64,000 nucleotides of DNA from Paracoccus fistulariae (GCF_028553785.1 NZ_CP067136.1:1612001-1676000); one strand, 5' to 3'; positions 28,384-37,716 are shown, counted from the first letter of the stretch. A program made the numbers and translations. The notes: generated by a model from the letters alone, not told the origin.

Positions 28384-29505
28384 ATGAGCAAGACTTTGGG
28401 GATCGGCGTCATTGGCGCCGGCAATATCTCAGCCGCCTATCTGCGCCTTGCACCGCTGTTTCGCGGGATCCAGATGCGCGCCGTGGCCGACCTGAATGCC
28501 GAGGCCGCAAAGGCCCGCGCCAAGGAATTCGGCATCCGGGCCGAAACGGTGGACAGCCTTCTGGCGGCCGGGGATATCGACATCGTGGTCAACCTGACCA
28601 TTCCCGCCGCGCATTACGAGGTCTCGAAAAAGATCCTGCTGGCGGGCAAGCATGTCTATTCCGAAAAGCCCTTCGTCCTGACGCTGGAAGAGGGTCAGGA
28701 TCTGGACCGGATCGCGGCGGAAAAGGGCCTGCGCATCGGATCGGCGCCGGATACCTTTCTGGGCGGAAGCCATCAGCTTGCGCGGCGGCTGATCGACGAT
28801 GGTGTCGTCGGCAAGATCACCTCGGGCACCTGTTTCGTGCAAAGCCCGGGGATGGAGATGTGGCATCCGAACCCGGATTTCTTCTTTCAGCCGGGCGGCG
28901 GCCCGGTGCTGGATCTGGGTCCGTATTACATCTCGGAAATGGTGCAACTGCTGGGCCCGGTCACGCGTGTCGCCGCGACCAGCGGCATGGCCAGCCCGAC
29001 CCGGACGATCACGTCGCAACCGCGCTTTGGCGAGGAAATTCCGGTCGATACGCCGACCACCTTCCACGCCATCCTGCAATTCGCCTCGGGCGCGCAGATC
29101 GCCTATATCACCAGCTGGGACGTCTGGCATCACGACCACAACAATATCGAGCTTTATGGCCGTGACGGCACGCTTTACATCCCGGACCCGAATTTCTTCG
29201 GCGGCGAGCTGCGGATGACCCGCAAGGGCAGCTTTACCACCATCGGACTGGACTGGGATCACCCCTTCATGCAGGAAAACGACAATGGCCACGCCAATTA
29301 TCGCGCCGCCGGGCTGGCCGATATGGCGCTGGCCATTGTCGAAGATCGCCCGCATCGCTGCAATAACAGCTTTGCCCTGCATGTGGTGGATGTGATGACC
29401 GCGATCCTGAAATCCGGCGACAGCGGCGCGTTCGTGCAGATCACCACAAGCTGCGACCGCCCCGAGGCGCTGGACCCCGAACAGGCCCGCGCCCTGCTGG
29501 CCTGA
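28384..29505 (+). CDS. Gfo/Idh/MocA family NAD(P)-dependent sugar dehydrogenase
   Basis: A 373-residue oxidoreductase. The Rossmann motif GVIGAGNIS opens the protein; the family Lys is in SEKPFVLT near 97; GGPVLDLGPYYISEMVQLLGPV near 180 forms the substrate site in the alpha/beta domain. It closes the sugar ABC operon and is followed by a strong terminator. The substrate is presumably the imported sugar or its derivative. Confidence 0.85.
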   Translation: MSKTLGIGVIGAGNISAAYLRLAPLFRGIQMRAVADLNAEAAKARAKEFGIRAETVDSLLAAGDIDIVVNLTIPAAHYEVSKKILLAGKHVYSEKPFVLTLEEGQDLDRIAAEKGLRIGSAPDTFLGGSHQLARRLIDDGVVGKITSGTCFVQSPGMEMWHPNPDFFFQPGGGPVLDLGPYYISEMVQLLGPVTRVAATSGMASPTRTITSQPRFGEEIPVDTPTTFHAILQFASGAQIAYITSWDVWHHDHNNIELYGRDGTLYIPDPNFFGGELRMTRKGSFTTIGLDWDHPFMQENDNGHANYRAAGLADMALAIVEDRPHRCNNSFALHVVDVMTAILKSGDSGAFVQITTSCDRPEALDPEQARALLA

Positions 29506-29520
29506 CACCGACGACGGCAA

Positions 29521-29552
29521 AAGGGCGCGAGGTCATCGCGCCCTTCCTTCTT
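29521..29552. terminator. Strong hairpin terminator between convergent genes
   Basis: A perfect 10-bp stem (AAGGGCGCGA / TCGCGCCCTT) with loop GGTCA is followed by CCTTCTT. It lies in the 46-bp gap after the Gfo/Idh stop and reaches the end of the convergent hydrolase gene, so it can serve both. Confidence 0.75.
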
Positions 29553-30196
29553 CAGATCTTGCCCTCTTTCAGCAGGGCAAAGCGCTTGGGGAAATACCAT
29601 TGCAGCACTTCGCGGAACCGCTGAGAGCTGTCGCGCGCCCAGTTGCGCATCAGTTCGGACCCGAACTGGATCGCGGTGATGGGCGTGGCGCCCGCAGCCT
29701 GCATCCGCTCGATGGCGCGATCATGCGCGACGGGGGAAATCCCGCCCACAGCATCGGCAACCGGATAGACATGATAGCCCTCGGCCTGCATGTCCAGCGT
29801 CGGGAATGTCAGGCAAACCTCGGTCCACAGCCCGGCCATGACGATATTCTTGCGCCCGGTGGCCGCGACGGCATCGCGAAACTCTTCATCTTCCCAGGCA
29901 TTCACACCGCTGCGGTCGATCTCTTTCACGCCGGGCAATTCCGCCATGATCTCTTCCGCCGTGCCGGTATTCACGCCCATATCCACACCCACGGTCGAGA
30001 CGATGACCGGAATGTCATAGGCCTTGGCCAGCTTGCACAGGGCAATGACGTTCAGGTCAATCTCTTCGCGGGTGGAAGAGGTGATGGTGCGATATTGCTC
30101 GGGCTGGTAATCGATCAGCACGATGGCACAGTTTTCCGGCGTCAGCAGACGGTCTGACTTCGGATCGCGGATGGGCTCTGGTTCAGTCTTGGCCAT
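29552..30196 (-). CDS. Isochorismatase family (cysteine hydrolase) protein
   Basis: A 214-residue cytoplasmic hydrolase of the YcaC/isochorismatase fold. The catalytic Asp is in AIVLIDYQPEQ near 27, and the nucleophilic Cys in VMAGLWTEVCLTFPTLDM near 118, followed by AVGGISPVAHDRAIERM. ATG at 30196 was chosen because AGGAG is six bases upstream; the longer reading frame overlaps the small acetyltransferase gene. Substrate unknown. Confidence 0.82.
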   Translation of the reverse strand: MAKTEPEPIRDPKSDRLLTPENCAIVLIDYQPEQYRTITSSTREEIDLNVIALCKLAKAYDIPVIVSTVGVDMGVNTGTAEEIMAELPGVKEIDRSGVNAWEDEEFRDAVAATGRKNIVMAGLWTEVCLTFPTLDMQAEGYHVYPVADAVGGISPVAHDRAIERMQAAGATPITAIQFGSELMRNWARDSSQRFREVLQWYFPKRFALLKEGKI

Positions 30197-30209
30197 GGTC
30201 ATCTCCTGT

Positions 30210-30524
30210 TCATGGATCTTCGCCGGGTTTGGTCGTAAACAGTTCGGCCCATTCGGGATGGCGGGCATATTGGCCGCGCACATAGGGGCAGATCGGTATG
30301 ATGCGGAACCCGGATTGACGCGCGTCATCCAGCAGGAAATTCAGCAGGGCCCTGGCAACCCCCTGTCCCGACATCGCATCGGGCACGCCAGTGTGATCGG
30401 CGCTTATGATCCCCTGCCCCCGATGGGTAAAGGTGATCTCTCCTTCCGCATCCACGCCCTCGATCCGGGCCACATAACGCCCGCGCAGCGCGCCATCCTC
30501 TTTGGTAATCGTCACCTCTGCCAT
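30210..30524 (-). CDS. Small GNAT-like N-acetyltransferase (NATD1/YjdJ type)
   Basis: A 104-residue protein of the minimal acetyltransferase group. It shows GEITFTHRGQGIISADHTGVPDAMSGQGVARALLNFLLDDAR, where SGQGVA is the acetyl-CoA pyrophosphate loop, and the closing PICPYVRGQYARHPEWAELF segment. It precedes the hydrolase gene by 13 bp. Biochemical role unknown. Confidence 0.8.
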   Translation of the reverse strand: MAEVTITKEDGALRGRYVARIEGVDAEGEITFTHRGQGIISADHTGVPDAMSGQGVARALLNFLLDDARQSGFRIIPICPYVRGQYARHPEWAELFTTKPGEDP

Positions 30525-30795
30525 TTCAGACCTCTCCCTTTCGGGTCACGGCCAGCCGGGCCATGACTAAGACTGTACAATAAGGCAGTAGCAGACACGG
30601 ATATAAGCCGGATGGAAAGCGAAACCGGCATTCGATGGCAAAGAACGGCCCGCAGGACAAAGAAGGATCGCAGCGACCGTCAGCCCATCTGGCCCGCGCA
30701 ACATCTGCCCTGAGGTGATCTCACCCGAGGCGACGCCAAACGTCACCGGCCATCATTGGCGCGACAGCGGTCGCCGCCTCCGCTGCACCTCTTTT
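30525..30795. other. 271-bp gap with no supported gene
   Basis: The gap holds the presumed promoter for the acetyltransferase-hydrolase pair and the 3' end of the iol operon. A G+C hairpin without a U tract (GGCGCGAC, AGCG, GTCGCCGCC at 30758-30778) lies just past the iolB stop and may mark the operon end. Nothing else stands out. Confidence 0.35.
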
Positions 30796-31590
30796 TCAGA
30801 ACAGATGCTCGACTTCCGGTGCGGGAACGAAGCGCCAGTTGCGGCGCGGCCCGGCCATGACGTTCAGGTAATAGAGCTCGAACCCATGTGGCGCGCCGCA
30901 GGGATGGTGTCCACGCGGCACGCAGACCACATCGCCATCCCTGACCGCCATCACCTCATCCAGCGATCCGTCATCGGTATAGACCCGCTGAACGGCCCAG
31001 CCATTGCCGGGATTGATCCGGTGGTAATAGGTCTCTTCCAGATAGGTGATGCGCGGAAAGTCATCCTCGTCATGGCGATGGCTGGGGTAGCTGGACCAAT
31101 GCCCGGCAGGGGTAAACACCTCGGTCACCAGCAGGCTGTCGGCGACATCCTGATCCTCCATGGCGATATTGTTGATAAAGCGTGCATTCGTGCCCTCGCC
31201 TCGCTGCGTCAGCGTGATCCCCTCGGGCCCGATCCGCCGCGCGGGATGGCCGCCGCGACCGGGCGCATGACAGACAGCAATCACGCAATCCGTCTCGGCC
31301 TCGGCCTGCCAGTCCTGACTATTCGGAACATACAGACAATGCGGCGGGGTCTTCTCGAAGACATTCATGCGCTCGCCCAACACGCCCCAATCCTGCCCGG
31401 CGGCCCGGATCCGCGCGCGGCCCTCAACCATGACCAGGATCACCTCGCGATCGCCGGTCGCATCCCCGGCCCGGTCCCCGGCCCGCAGCCGATGCAGCCC
31501 GAACCCCACATAGCGCCACCCGGCATCCGCCGGAGTGATCCGATGCACCTCGCCCCGGGTGCCAAAAGCCTTGCGAAGAAGGTGACTCAT
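30796..31590 (-). CDS. iolB: 5-deoxy-glucuronate isomerase
   Basis: A 264-residue cupin that converts 5-deoxy-glucuronate to 2-deoxy-5-keto-gluconate in myo-inositol catabolism. Metal-binding residues are in WSSYPSHRHDEDD (about 165) with a downstream EETYYHRINPGNGWAVQRVYTDDGSLDE, and DGDVVCVPRGHHPCGAPHGFELYYLNVMAGP near the end is diagnostic. ATG at 31590 follows GGACAGGGG; the upstream frame is repeat sequence. It is the last gene of the long iol unit, separated from iolE by 144 bp containing a repeat. Confidence 0.92.
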   Translation of the reverse strand: MSHLLRKAFGTRGEVHRITPADAGWRYVGFGLHRLRAGDRAGDATGDREVILVMVEGRARIRAAGQDWGVLGERMNVFEKTPPHCLYVPNSQDWQAEAETDCVIAVCHAPGRGGHPARRIGPEGITLTQRGEGTNARFINNIAMEDQDVADSLLVTEVFTPAGHWSSYPSHRHDEDDFPRITYLEETYYHRINPGNGWAVQRVYTDDGSLDEVMAVRDGDVVCVPRGHHPCGAPHGFELYYLNVMAGPRRNWRFVPAPEVEHLF

Positions 31591-31660
31591 CCCCTGTCCT
31601 TTCCTGAACGCGGCCCGACGGCCCCTGCACATATCCCCATCCGGACGTCCACCACCCGGC

Positions 31661-31725
31661 CTTTCTTCTTTGCCCAAATATCCCGGGGTGAATTGGCCGC
31701 AGGCCAAGAGGGGCAGCGCCCCTCC
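31661..31725. repeat. 65-bp palindromic extragenic repeat, copy 1
   Basis: This copy matches 34505-34569 at 64 of 65 positions. It contains two small hairpins, TTGGCC-GCA-GGCCAA and GAGGGGC-AGC-GCCCCTC, and the core CCAAATATCCCGGGG. It lies between iolE and iolB, inside the operon. Confidence 0.9.
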
Positions 31726-31734
31726 ACCCCGGCC

Positions 31735-32649
31735 TCAGACCGCCAGATGCCGGTCCAGACCCGCACGCGCAGCCATCTGCCGCAAGGCCCGATGGCCCAT
31801 GGACTGATAGTGCAGCGGATCGCGGATGGCACTGTCCTGCTCGGCCTCGATCACCAGCCAACCGTGATAACCGACCTCGGCCGCAATCCGCAGCACCGGG
31901 GCAAAATCGACGCAGCCCTCGCGATCTCCCGGCACGGTAAAGGCCCCGCGCCGTACCCCCTCGATAAAGGACAACCCCTCGGCCCGCACCTCTTCCATCA
32001 CCTCACGCCGGACATTCTTGCAATGGATATGCCCCACCCGGCTCATGTATTTTCGCGCCACCCGGGCCGGGTCGGCCCCGCCAAAAGTGCAATGCCCGGT
32101 ATCCAGCAACAGATACACATCAGGACCGGCGCCCGCCATGAAGCGGTCGATATCATCCGCGCTTTCCACGCAGGTGCCGACATGGTGGTGATAGCAAAAG
32201 CGCATCCCCTGCCCCGCCGCATGGGCGGCCAGATCATTGATCCCCGCCATGAAGCGCTCCCATTCCGCATCGCTCAGCACCGGCCTGTCATTGGCGGCGA
32301 CCTGATCATTGCCATGCACCGTGTTCGAGCATTCGCAGATGATGATCACATCGCTGCCCGCCGCCTTCGACATGGCGATATGGGCATCCATCGCGGCACG
32401 CTCGACCTCGGGCGTCGATCCCGTGGCAAGGATATTCGTCGAATGCCAGCCGCCGATGAAGCGCAGCCCGTAGCCGCCAAGCGTCGCCTTCAGCGCCGCC
32501 CCGTCCGAGGGCATCTTGTGCCCCTTCTCGATCCCGTCAAAGCCGATCTCGCGGCAATCGGACAGGCAATCGTCCAGCGACAGATGCGCACCGATGCTGT
32601 GATCGTCATCATTGGACCAGGCGATGGGATTGGTGCCGTAAAGGATCAT
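31735..32649 (-). CDS. iolE: Inosose dehydratase
   Basis: A 304-residue metal-dependent TIM-barrel enzyme that dehydrates 2-keto-myo-inositol (scyllo-inosose). The N-terminus [29 protein letters not shown], then [12 protein letters not shown] and [12 protein letters not shown], match IolE. Metal-site elements include [12 protein letters not shown] and [15 protein letters not shown], with HIHCKNVR later. ATG at 32649 follows GAGGT. It begins seven bases after iolD. The neighbouring antisense reading frames are shadows. Confidence 0.93.
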   Translation of the reverse strand: MILYGTNPIAWSNDDDHSIGAHLSLDDCLSDCREIGFDGIEKGHKMPSDGAALKATLGGYGLRFIGGWHSTNILATGSTPEVERAAMDAHIAMSKAAGSDVIIICECSNTVHGNDQVAANDRPVLSDAEWERFMAGINDLAAHAAGQGMRFCYHHHVGTCVESADDIDRFMAGAGPDVYLLLDTGHCTFGGADPARVARKYMSRVGHIHCKNVRREVMEEVRAEGLSFIEGVRRGAFTVPGDREGCVDFAPVLRIAAEVGYHGWLVIEAEQDSAIRDPLHYQSMGHRALRQMAARAGLDRHLAV

Positions 32650-32656
32650 ATCGACC

Positions 32657-34495
32657 TCAATTAACCAGCCGCTGACGCGCGGCGTTTTGCAGGTAACCGG
32701 CATAAGCCGCACGCAGCTTCTCGGTCTTACCGACCTCGGGCACGGCCACGTCCCACCAATGGCCAGCGCCCGCCAGCCCGTCGCCGGGACCGGGCACCGC
32801 CGTGGTGTCGATGACAATGACCGTCGGAATATCGCGGCTCCGCGCGGCGGCGATCTCGGCCTCCAGCGCCGCAATGCCGCCCGCCTTGACCGCATGCGCG
32901 CCCATCGACCCGGCATGGGCGACAAAATCGATCTGCGGCTGCACCTCGATCCGGCTGTCCACATACATGTTGTTGAAGGCCGCGCCGCCCGTGCCCTGCT
33001 GCAGCCGGTTGATGCAGCCATAGCCCCGGTTGTCGGTCAGCACGACGGTAAAGGGCACCCGCCGCATCACCGCCGTCGCCAACTCGCTGTTCATCATCAT
33101 ATAGCTGCCATCGCCGACAAAGCAGATCACCTCGCGCTCAGGCCGCGCCAGCTTCAGCCCCATGGCACCCGCGACCTCGTAGCCCATGCAGCTATAGCCA
33201 TATTCCATGTGATAGCCGTGTCGGCTGGCCTGCCACAGCAGCTTCAGCGCGCCGGGCATGGTCCCGGCCGCACACATCGCAATCGCGTCCTCGCCGGTCG
33301 CGCGCTGCACCGCCCCGATCACCTGCGCATCGGTCGGCAGATCATTCCCGCTCGGCGCCGCGCAATGCGCATCGACCGCCGCCAGCCAATCCGCCCGGAT
33401 CGCCGGATCGGGGGCCTCGGCCCGGTGATCGCCCAGTTCCGCCGTCAGCGCCTCCAGCGCCACCTTCGCATCCGCCACCAGAGAGACCCCGCCATGCTTG
33501 GCTGCGTCATAGGGCTGGATATTCAGGCTGACCAGCTTCGCGCCCCCAAACAGCGTCCGCGAACCGGTGGTGAAATCCTGCAGCCGCGTGCCGATCCCGA
33601 TCACAAGGTCCGCGGCCCCCGCCACCATATTCGCCGCCGCCGAACCATCGACCCCGGCCGCGCCGTAGTTCATCGCATGGGCCTGCGAAAGCGAGGACTT
33701 CCCGGCCTGCGTCTCGATCACCGGGATATTGTGGCGCGTCGCGAACTCGGCCAGCGCCGCCTCGGCCCCGGAATAGATCACCCCGCCCCCGCAGACGATC
33801 ACCGGACGCGCGGCCCCCCGGATCAGCCCCGCCACCTCAGAGAGTTCCTCCGGATCGGGCGCAGGCCGCCGGATACGCCACACACGCGGTTCAAAAAACG
33901 CCACCGGCCAGTCATAAGCCTCGGCCTGCACATCCTGACAAAAGGCCAGACAGACCGGCCCGCAGTCGGCCGGATCGGTCATCACCCGCATGGCGCGGGG
34001 CAGCGCGGTCAGCAGATGCTCGGGCCGGGTGATGCGGTCAAAATAGCGCACAACGGGGCGGAAACAGTCATTGGCGCTGACCGTGCCATCACCCCAATCC
34101 TCGACCTGCTGCAGCACCGGATCGGGCCGCCGGTTGGCAAAGACATCCCCCGCAACGATCAGCAAGGGCAACCGGTTCACATGGGCCAAAGCCGCCGCCG
34201 TCACCACATTCGTGGCCCCCGGCCCGATCGAGGTCGTCACCGCCTGTGCCCGCCGCCGCCCCTGCCCCTTGGCATAGGCAATCGCGGCATGGGCCATGGA
34301 TTGCTCGTTCTGCCCGCGCCAGGTCGGCAAGCCATCGCCAATCCCGTGCAGCGCCTCGCCCAGACCAGCCACATTGCCATGCCCGAAGATCGCCCAGACC
34401 CCCTCGATGAACCGCTCGCCCTCCTCCGTCATCTGCACCGAGAGCCAGCGCACCATCGCCTGCGCCGCCGTCAACCGGATCGTCTCACCGCTCAT
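32657..34495 (-). CDS. iolD: 3D-(3,5/4)-trihydroxycyclohexane-1,2-dione hydrolase
   Basis: A 612-residue thiamine-diphosphate enzyme that opens the ring of the diketo-inositol intermediate. The N-terminal domain has [18 protein letters not shown] and the catalytic-type [16 protein letters not shown]; the C-terminal cofactor motif is [17 protein letters not shown] followed by [11 protein letters not shown]. It starts at ATG 34495 (or the GTG just before it); the GAAAGGG upstream is supplied by the end of the 65-bp repeat. Confidence 0.94.
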   Translation of the reverse strand: MSGETIRLTAAQAMVRWLSVQMTEEGERFIEGVWAIFGHGNVAGLGEALHGIGDGLPTWRGQNEQSMAHAAIAYAKGQGRRRAQAVTTSIGPGATNVVTAAALAHVNRLPLLIVAGDVFANRRPDPVLQQVEDWGDGTVSANDCFRPVVRYFDRITRPEHLLTALPRAMRVMTDPADCGPVCLAFCQDVQAEAYDWPVAFFEPRVWRIRRPAPDPEELSEVAGLIRGAARPVIVCGGGVIYSGAEAALAEFATRHNIPVIETQAGKSSLSQAHAMNYGAAGVDGSAAANMVAGAADLVIGIGTRLQDFTTGSRTLFGGAKLVSLNIQPYDAAKHGGVSLVADAKVALEALTAELGDHRAEAPDPAIRADWLAAVDAHCAAPSGNDLPTDAQVIGAVQRATGEDAIAMCAAGTMPGALKLLWQASRHGYHMEYGYSCMGYEVAGAMGLKLARPEREVICFVGDGSYMMMNSELATAVMRRVPFTVVLTDNRGYGCINRLQQGTGGAAFNNMYVDSRIEVQPQIDFVAHAGSMGAHAVKAGGIAALEAEIAAARSRDIPTVIVIDTTAVPGPGDGLAGAGHWWDVAVPEVGKTEKLRAAYAGYLQNAARQRLVN

Positions 34496-34504
34496 CACGC
34501 CGCC

Positions 34505-34569
34505 CTTTCTTCTTTGTCCAAATATCCCGGGGTGAATTGGCCGCAGGCCAAGAGGGGCAGCGCCCCTCC
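34505..34569. repeat. 65-bp palindromic extragenic repeat, copy 2
   Basis: Near-identical to 31661-31725 and in the same orientation, here between iolC and iolD. In the transcribed (minus) direction it gives two tandem hairpins, then GGATATTTGG, then a purine-rich tail that forms the ribosome-binding site of iolD. Confidence 0.9.
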
Positions 34570-34572
34570 CCC

Positions 34573-36495
34573 TTACGCAACCGCCCGCGCATCGGCCCGC
34601 GCCCGGTCCCAGATCGCGCAAAGCCGCCGGAACCGCCCGGCCATCTGCGCCACCGCCGCCTCGTCATCGATCCGGCCCTCCAGCCAGCCCCGCGCCGCAT
34701 CGCCAAAGATCGTCCGGCCCACGGCAAAGCCCCTGACCAAGGGCTGAGCGGCGGCCAGCGCAAAACTCTCGGCCAGCTCATCCTCGGGCGCATCCAGCCC
34801 CAGAACAACGATGCCGCGCGTGTTCGGATCATTCCGCTCAATCGCATCCACCGCGTTCTGCCAGGCCGCGGCATCGCGAAACGGCTCCAGCTTCCACCAA
34901 TCGGGGTAAACGCCCAGATCGTAGAACCGCTGGATGAGATGCGCGGTGGTCATGTCATCCACCGGGGCCACCTTCGACGGGATCACCTCCAGCAGAAACT
35001 CCAGCCCGCTCCTGCGCGCCGCCGTGAACAGCCGCAGGACGGTCTGCTCCTGCGCGGCCCAGGTCGCGGCATCGTCATCGGGATGACAGAAGCACAGGCA
35101 TTTCACCACCTGATCCTTCGGCCATTCGGAAAGCCCGCCCAGATCAGCGCCCAGTTCCGGCTCCAGCTGCAAGGGCCGCGACCCCGGCCACTCCACCGGC
35201 CGCCCGACCCACAGGCCAGAGCCCATCGCCGCCTGCAGCGCAGACCGCCCGATCCGGTCATCGCACAGAATGCCGTAACCCGGCTGGCCATCCGCCACCT
35301 TCAGCGCCGCCTCAAGGCACAGCTCCTTGAAGGCACCGCCCTTCTTGCGGCTGTAGCCCGGCATCTCCTCCAGCTGCATCCGGTGATCAAAGGCAAAGGT
35401 CCGGATCGTGGACCAGTCGCCGCCATTGTGATTGCGCGCCCGGTTCGTAGCCCAATGCACCTGCTCCAACTCGGCATCATTGCGCAGATCGGCCCGCGTG
35501 ACCCCGCGCCTCAGGAAGAATTCCAGTTCCGTCAGCGAGGGATAGGCCGGGGTGCAACCATGCCGGCTGACCGCAAAGGCCCCGCAGGCATTGGCATATG
35601 TCAGCGCCGTCGGCCAATCCGCCCCATCCAGCCAGCCCTTCATCAGGCCCGAGAAAAACCCGTCCCCCGCGCCCAGCACATTGAAGACCTCGATCGGAAA
35701 GCCCGGACCCGTCTGGCCATCGTCAAGACTGTCGGGGACCGCGCCTTCAAAGGCCACCGCCCCCGCCGCGCCGCGCTTGCAGACCAGCGTGGCATCACTG
35801 ACCTCACGTACGTTGCGCAGCGCCGTGATCGTATCCGTGCTGCCCCCGGCTATGTGGAACTCTTCCTCGGTCCCGACGATCAGATCAAAGAGATGCAGCG
35901 TCTTTTGCAGCTCTGCCGTCACCTCGGCGCTTTCCACGAACCGGCTTTCCCCCTCGCCATGCCCGGCCACGCCCCAGAGGTTTGGGCGGTAATCAATATC
36001 CAGCGCCGTCCGCGCCCCATGCTTCCGCGCCAGGCCCAGCGCCTTCAGCACCGCCGCCTTGGTGCGGGGATGCGACAGATGCGTCCCCGTCGCCAGCAGG
36101 CTGCGCGCCTCGGCGATGAACCCCTCGTCGATATCCTCCTCGGTCAGCCCCATATCCGCGCAATTCTCGCGATAGAAAATCAGCGGAAAGCTGTCCTCAT
36201 CCCGGATCCCCAACAGCACCAGCGCCGTCAGCCGATCCGGGTCCACCTTCACCCCCCGCGTATCCAAACCCTCGCGCAAAAGCTGCTCGACAATGAACCG
36301 CCCCATATGCTCATCACCCACCCCGGTGATCACCGCAGAGCGCAACCCCAACCGTGCCGTCCCGCAAGCAATATTCGTCGGACTCCCACCGATATACTTC
36401 GAAAACGACCCCATATCCTCCAAACGACCACCAATCTGATCGCCATACAAATCAACCGAACTGCGGCCAATCGTGATCACGTCCAAGGACTTCAT
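34573..36495 (-). CDS. iolC: 5-dehydro-2-deoxygluconokinase fused to DUF2090 aldolase-like domain
   Basis: A 640-residue two-domain protein. Residues 1-330 are a PfkB-type sugar kinase that phosphorylates 2-deoxy-5-keto-gluconate: GGSPTNIACGTARLG near 37 and the catalytic NVLGAGDGFFSGLMKG near 270. Residues from about 335 form DUF2090 (FAFDHRMQLEEM, FKELCLEAALKVADGQPGYGILCDDR), a class-I-aldolase-like barrel thought to replace IolJ in proteobacteria. ATG at 36495 has AGGAG seven bases upstream. It follows the isomerase gene after ten bases. Confidence 0.92.
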   Translation of the reverse strand: MKSLDVITIGRSSVDLYGDQIGGRLEDMGSFSKYIGGSPTNIACGTARLGLRSAVITGVGDEHMGRFIVEQLLREGLDTRGVKVDPDRLTALVLLGIRDEDSFPLIFYRENCADMGLTEEDIDEGFIAEARSLLATGTHLSHPRTKAAVLKALGLARKHGARTALDIDYRPNLWGVAGHGEGESRFVESAEVTAELQKTLHLFDLIVGTEEEFHIAGGSTDTITALRNVREVSDATLVCKRGAAGAVAFEGAVPDSLDDGQTGPGFPIEVFNVLGAGDGFFSGLMKGWLDGADWPTALTYANACGAFAVSRHGCTPAYPSLTELEFFLRRGVTRADLRNDAELEQVHWATNRARNHNGGDWSTIRTFAFDHRMQLEEMPGYSRKKGGAFKELCLEAALKVADGQPGYGILCDDRIGRSALQAAMGSGLWVGRPVEWPGSRPLQLEPELGADLGGLSEWPKDQVVKCLCFCHPDDDAATWAAQEQTVLRLFTAARRSGLEFLLEVIPSKVAPVDDMTTAHLIQRFYDLGVYPDWWKLEPFRDAAAWQNAVDAIERNDPNTRGIVVLGLDAPEDELAESFALAAAQPLVRGFAVGRTIFGDAARGWLEGRIDDEAAVAQMAGRFRRLCAIWDRARADARAVA

Positions 36496-36505
36496 GTGCA
36501 TTCTC

Positions 36506-37435
36506 CTAAAATCCGGTGTGGCGCAGGAAGGCGCGGCTGGCAGAGAGGTCTGCAAGAATTGATCCGTCATTCTGCGGATCTCGTTCCTGCTCGATGGTGA
36601 TATAGCCGCCATAGCCAAGCTCGCTCAGCAGGCGACGGATGGCGGGATAGTCGATAGTGCCGCGCCCGATGGGGCACATCACACCCCGCGCGCAGGCATC
36701 GAAGAAGCGAATTCTTTCGCTCAGTATGCGATCATAAATCGCCGGATCGATATCCTTGAAATGGAGATAATCCACGCGGTCCCAATAGCGGCGCAGCGTT
36801 TCCAGCGGGTCCATGCCGGAATAGGCCATGTGTCCGGTATCGAGGCAAAGCCCGGCCAGATCGGCCGGAATATCGGCAGCCACGCGGTCCAACTCGTCGG
36901 CGAATTCAATATAGCCGCCCGCATGGGGATGGACCACGGCGCGCGGACCATGATCTGCGGCGCGGGTGGCGATGGCGCGGATATTGGCCATCATGCCTTC
37001 CCACGCCCCCGCATCCAGACGTGGCGCGCGGTCGGAATGGCCGGCGGCATAGTCCCGTTCATCATGGCCACAGTCCATCACCGTCAGGTAGGGCGCGGGG
37101 AAGCGCTGGCCCCTATGGGTCGCGGGTTTCGGCAACGCGGCGATCAGCGCGCAGATGTCGTCGGTCTGGCGTAGCAGGTTATCGCGGTTTGCGGGTGAGA
37201 CGAGGTCGTCGAAGATGGTGCCCGCTACGATGGAAAGGCCGCGACGATCAAGCGCCTCCGTCAGGACCGTTACGTCCAGCGGCATATAGCCATAGGGCCC
37301 CAACTCCAGTCCGCCAAAACCTGCAGCGGCTGCTTGATCCAGAACCGTTTCCCATGCGGGTAGATGCGGGTTTGTCACATCATCCACGCCCCAGCAGCAG
37401 GGCGCGCAGGTGAGGGTGATGTCAGTCTGCGACAT
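36506..37435 (-). CDS. Sugar phosphate isomerase/epimerase (IolE/IolI-like TIM barrel)
   Basis: A 309-residue barrel with TCAPCCWGVDDVTNPHLPAWETVLDQAAAAGFGGLELGPYGYMPLD at the N-terminus, VAGTIFDDLVSPANRDNLLRQTDDIC near 75, AVVHPHAGGYIE near 165, LCLDTGHMAYSG near 195 and HFKDIDPAIYDRI near 220, the usual metal-ligand positions. It may act as inosose isomerase or on a related keto-cyclitol. Its start overlaps the preceding small gene by 14 bases. Confidence 0.83.
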   Translation of the reverse strand: MSQTDITLTCAPCCWGVDDVTNPHLPAWETVLDQAAAAGFGGLELGPYGYMPLDVTVLTEALDRRGLSIVAGTIFDDLVSPANRDNLLRQTDDICALIAALPKPATHRGQRFPAPYLTVMDCGHDERDYAAGHSDRAPRLDAGAWEGMMANIRAIATRAADHGPRAVVHPHAGGYIEFADELDRVAADIPADLAGLCLDTGHMAYSGMDPLETLRRYWDRVDYLHFKDIDPAIYDRILSERIRFFDACARGVMCPIGRGTIDYPAIRRLLSELGYGGYITIEQERDPQNDGSILADLSASRAFLRHTGF

Positions 37436-37706
37436 TGACCGTCTCGAATGTCAGGCTTTCATGGAACTGTTCATGAAAGGCGATGAAGCCTTTGGTGTAA
37501 TCCTGCTGCATGTGGAAATCGTGGGCGGCACGGTCCGTCCAGCTTTCGACGAAAACCAGCCGTTCGGGATTGTCGGTGCAGGTGTAGAAATCATAGGCGA
37601 TGCAGCCCGGCTCGGCCCGCGTGGCGGCCTGCACTGCGGGTGCGCGCGACAGGATGGTGTCGCGCGTTCCCGGGCGGCAGTCGATGGTAATGATGAACTT
37701 GTACAC
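37422..37706 (-). CDS. Antibiotic biosynthesis monooxygenase (ABM)-fold small protein
   Basis: A 94-residue ferredoxin-like ABM protein similar to YgiN. It shows YKFIITIDCRPGTRDTILSRAPAVQAATRAEPGCIAYDFY and later VFVESWTDRAAHDFHMQQDYTKGFIAFHEQFHE. GTG at 37706 is chosen because GAGGG lies seven bases upstream and the stop of the upstream gene is only ten bases away. Such proteins act as quinol monooxygenases or unknown-role dimers; the role inside an inositol operon is not established. Confidence 0.75.
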   Translation of the reverse strand: MYKFIITIDCRPGTRDTILSRAPAVQAATRAEPGCIAYDFYTCTDNPERLVFVESWTDRAAHDFHMQQDYTKGFIAFHEQFHESLTFETVNVAD

Positions 37707-37716
37707 CTGCAGGCCC

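Noticed and set aside
30715..34747. Very long plus-strand frames opposite iolB, iolE and iolD (about 650-690 codons)
   Set aside because: They are Arg/His/Pro-rich mirror frames of G+C-rich genes, show no domains, and lie opposite well-recognised enzymes.
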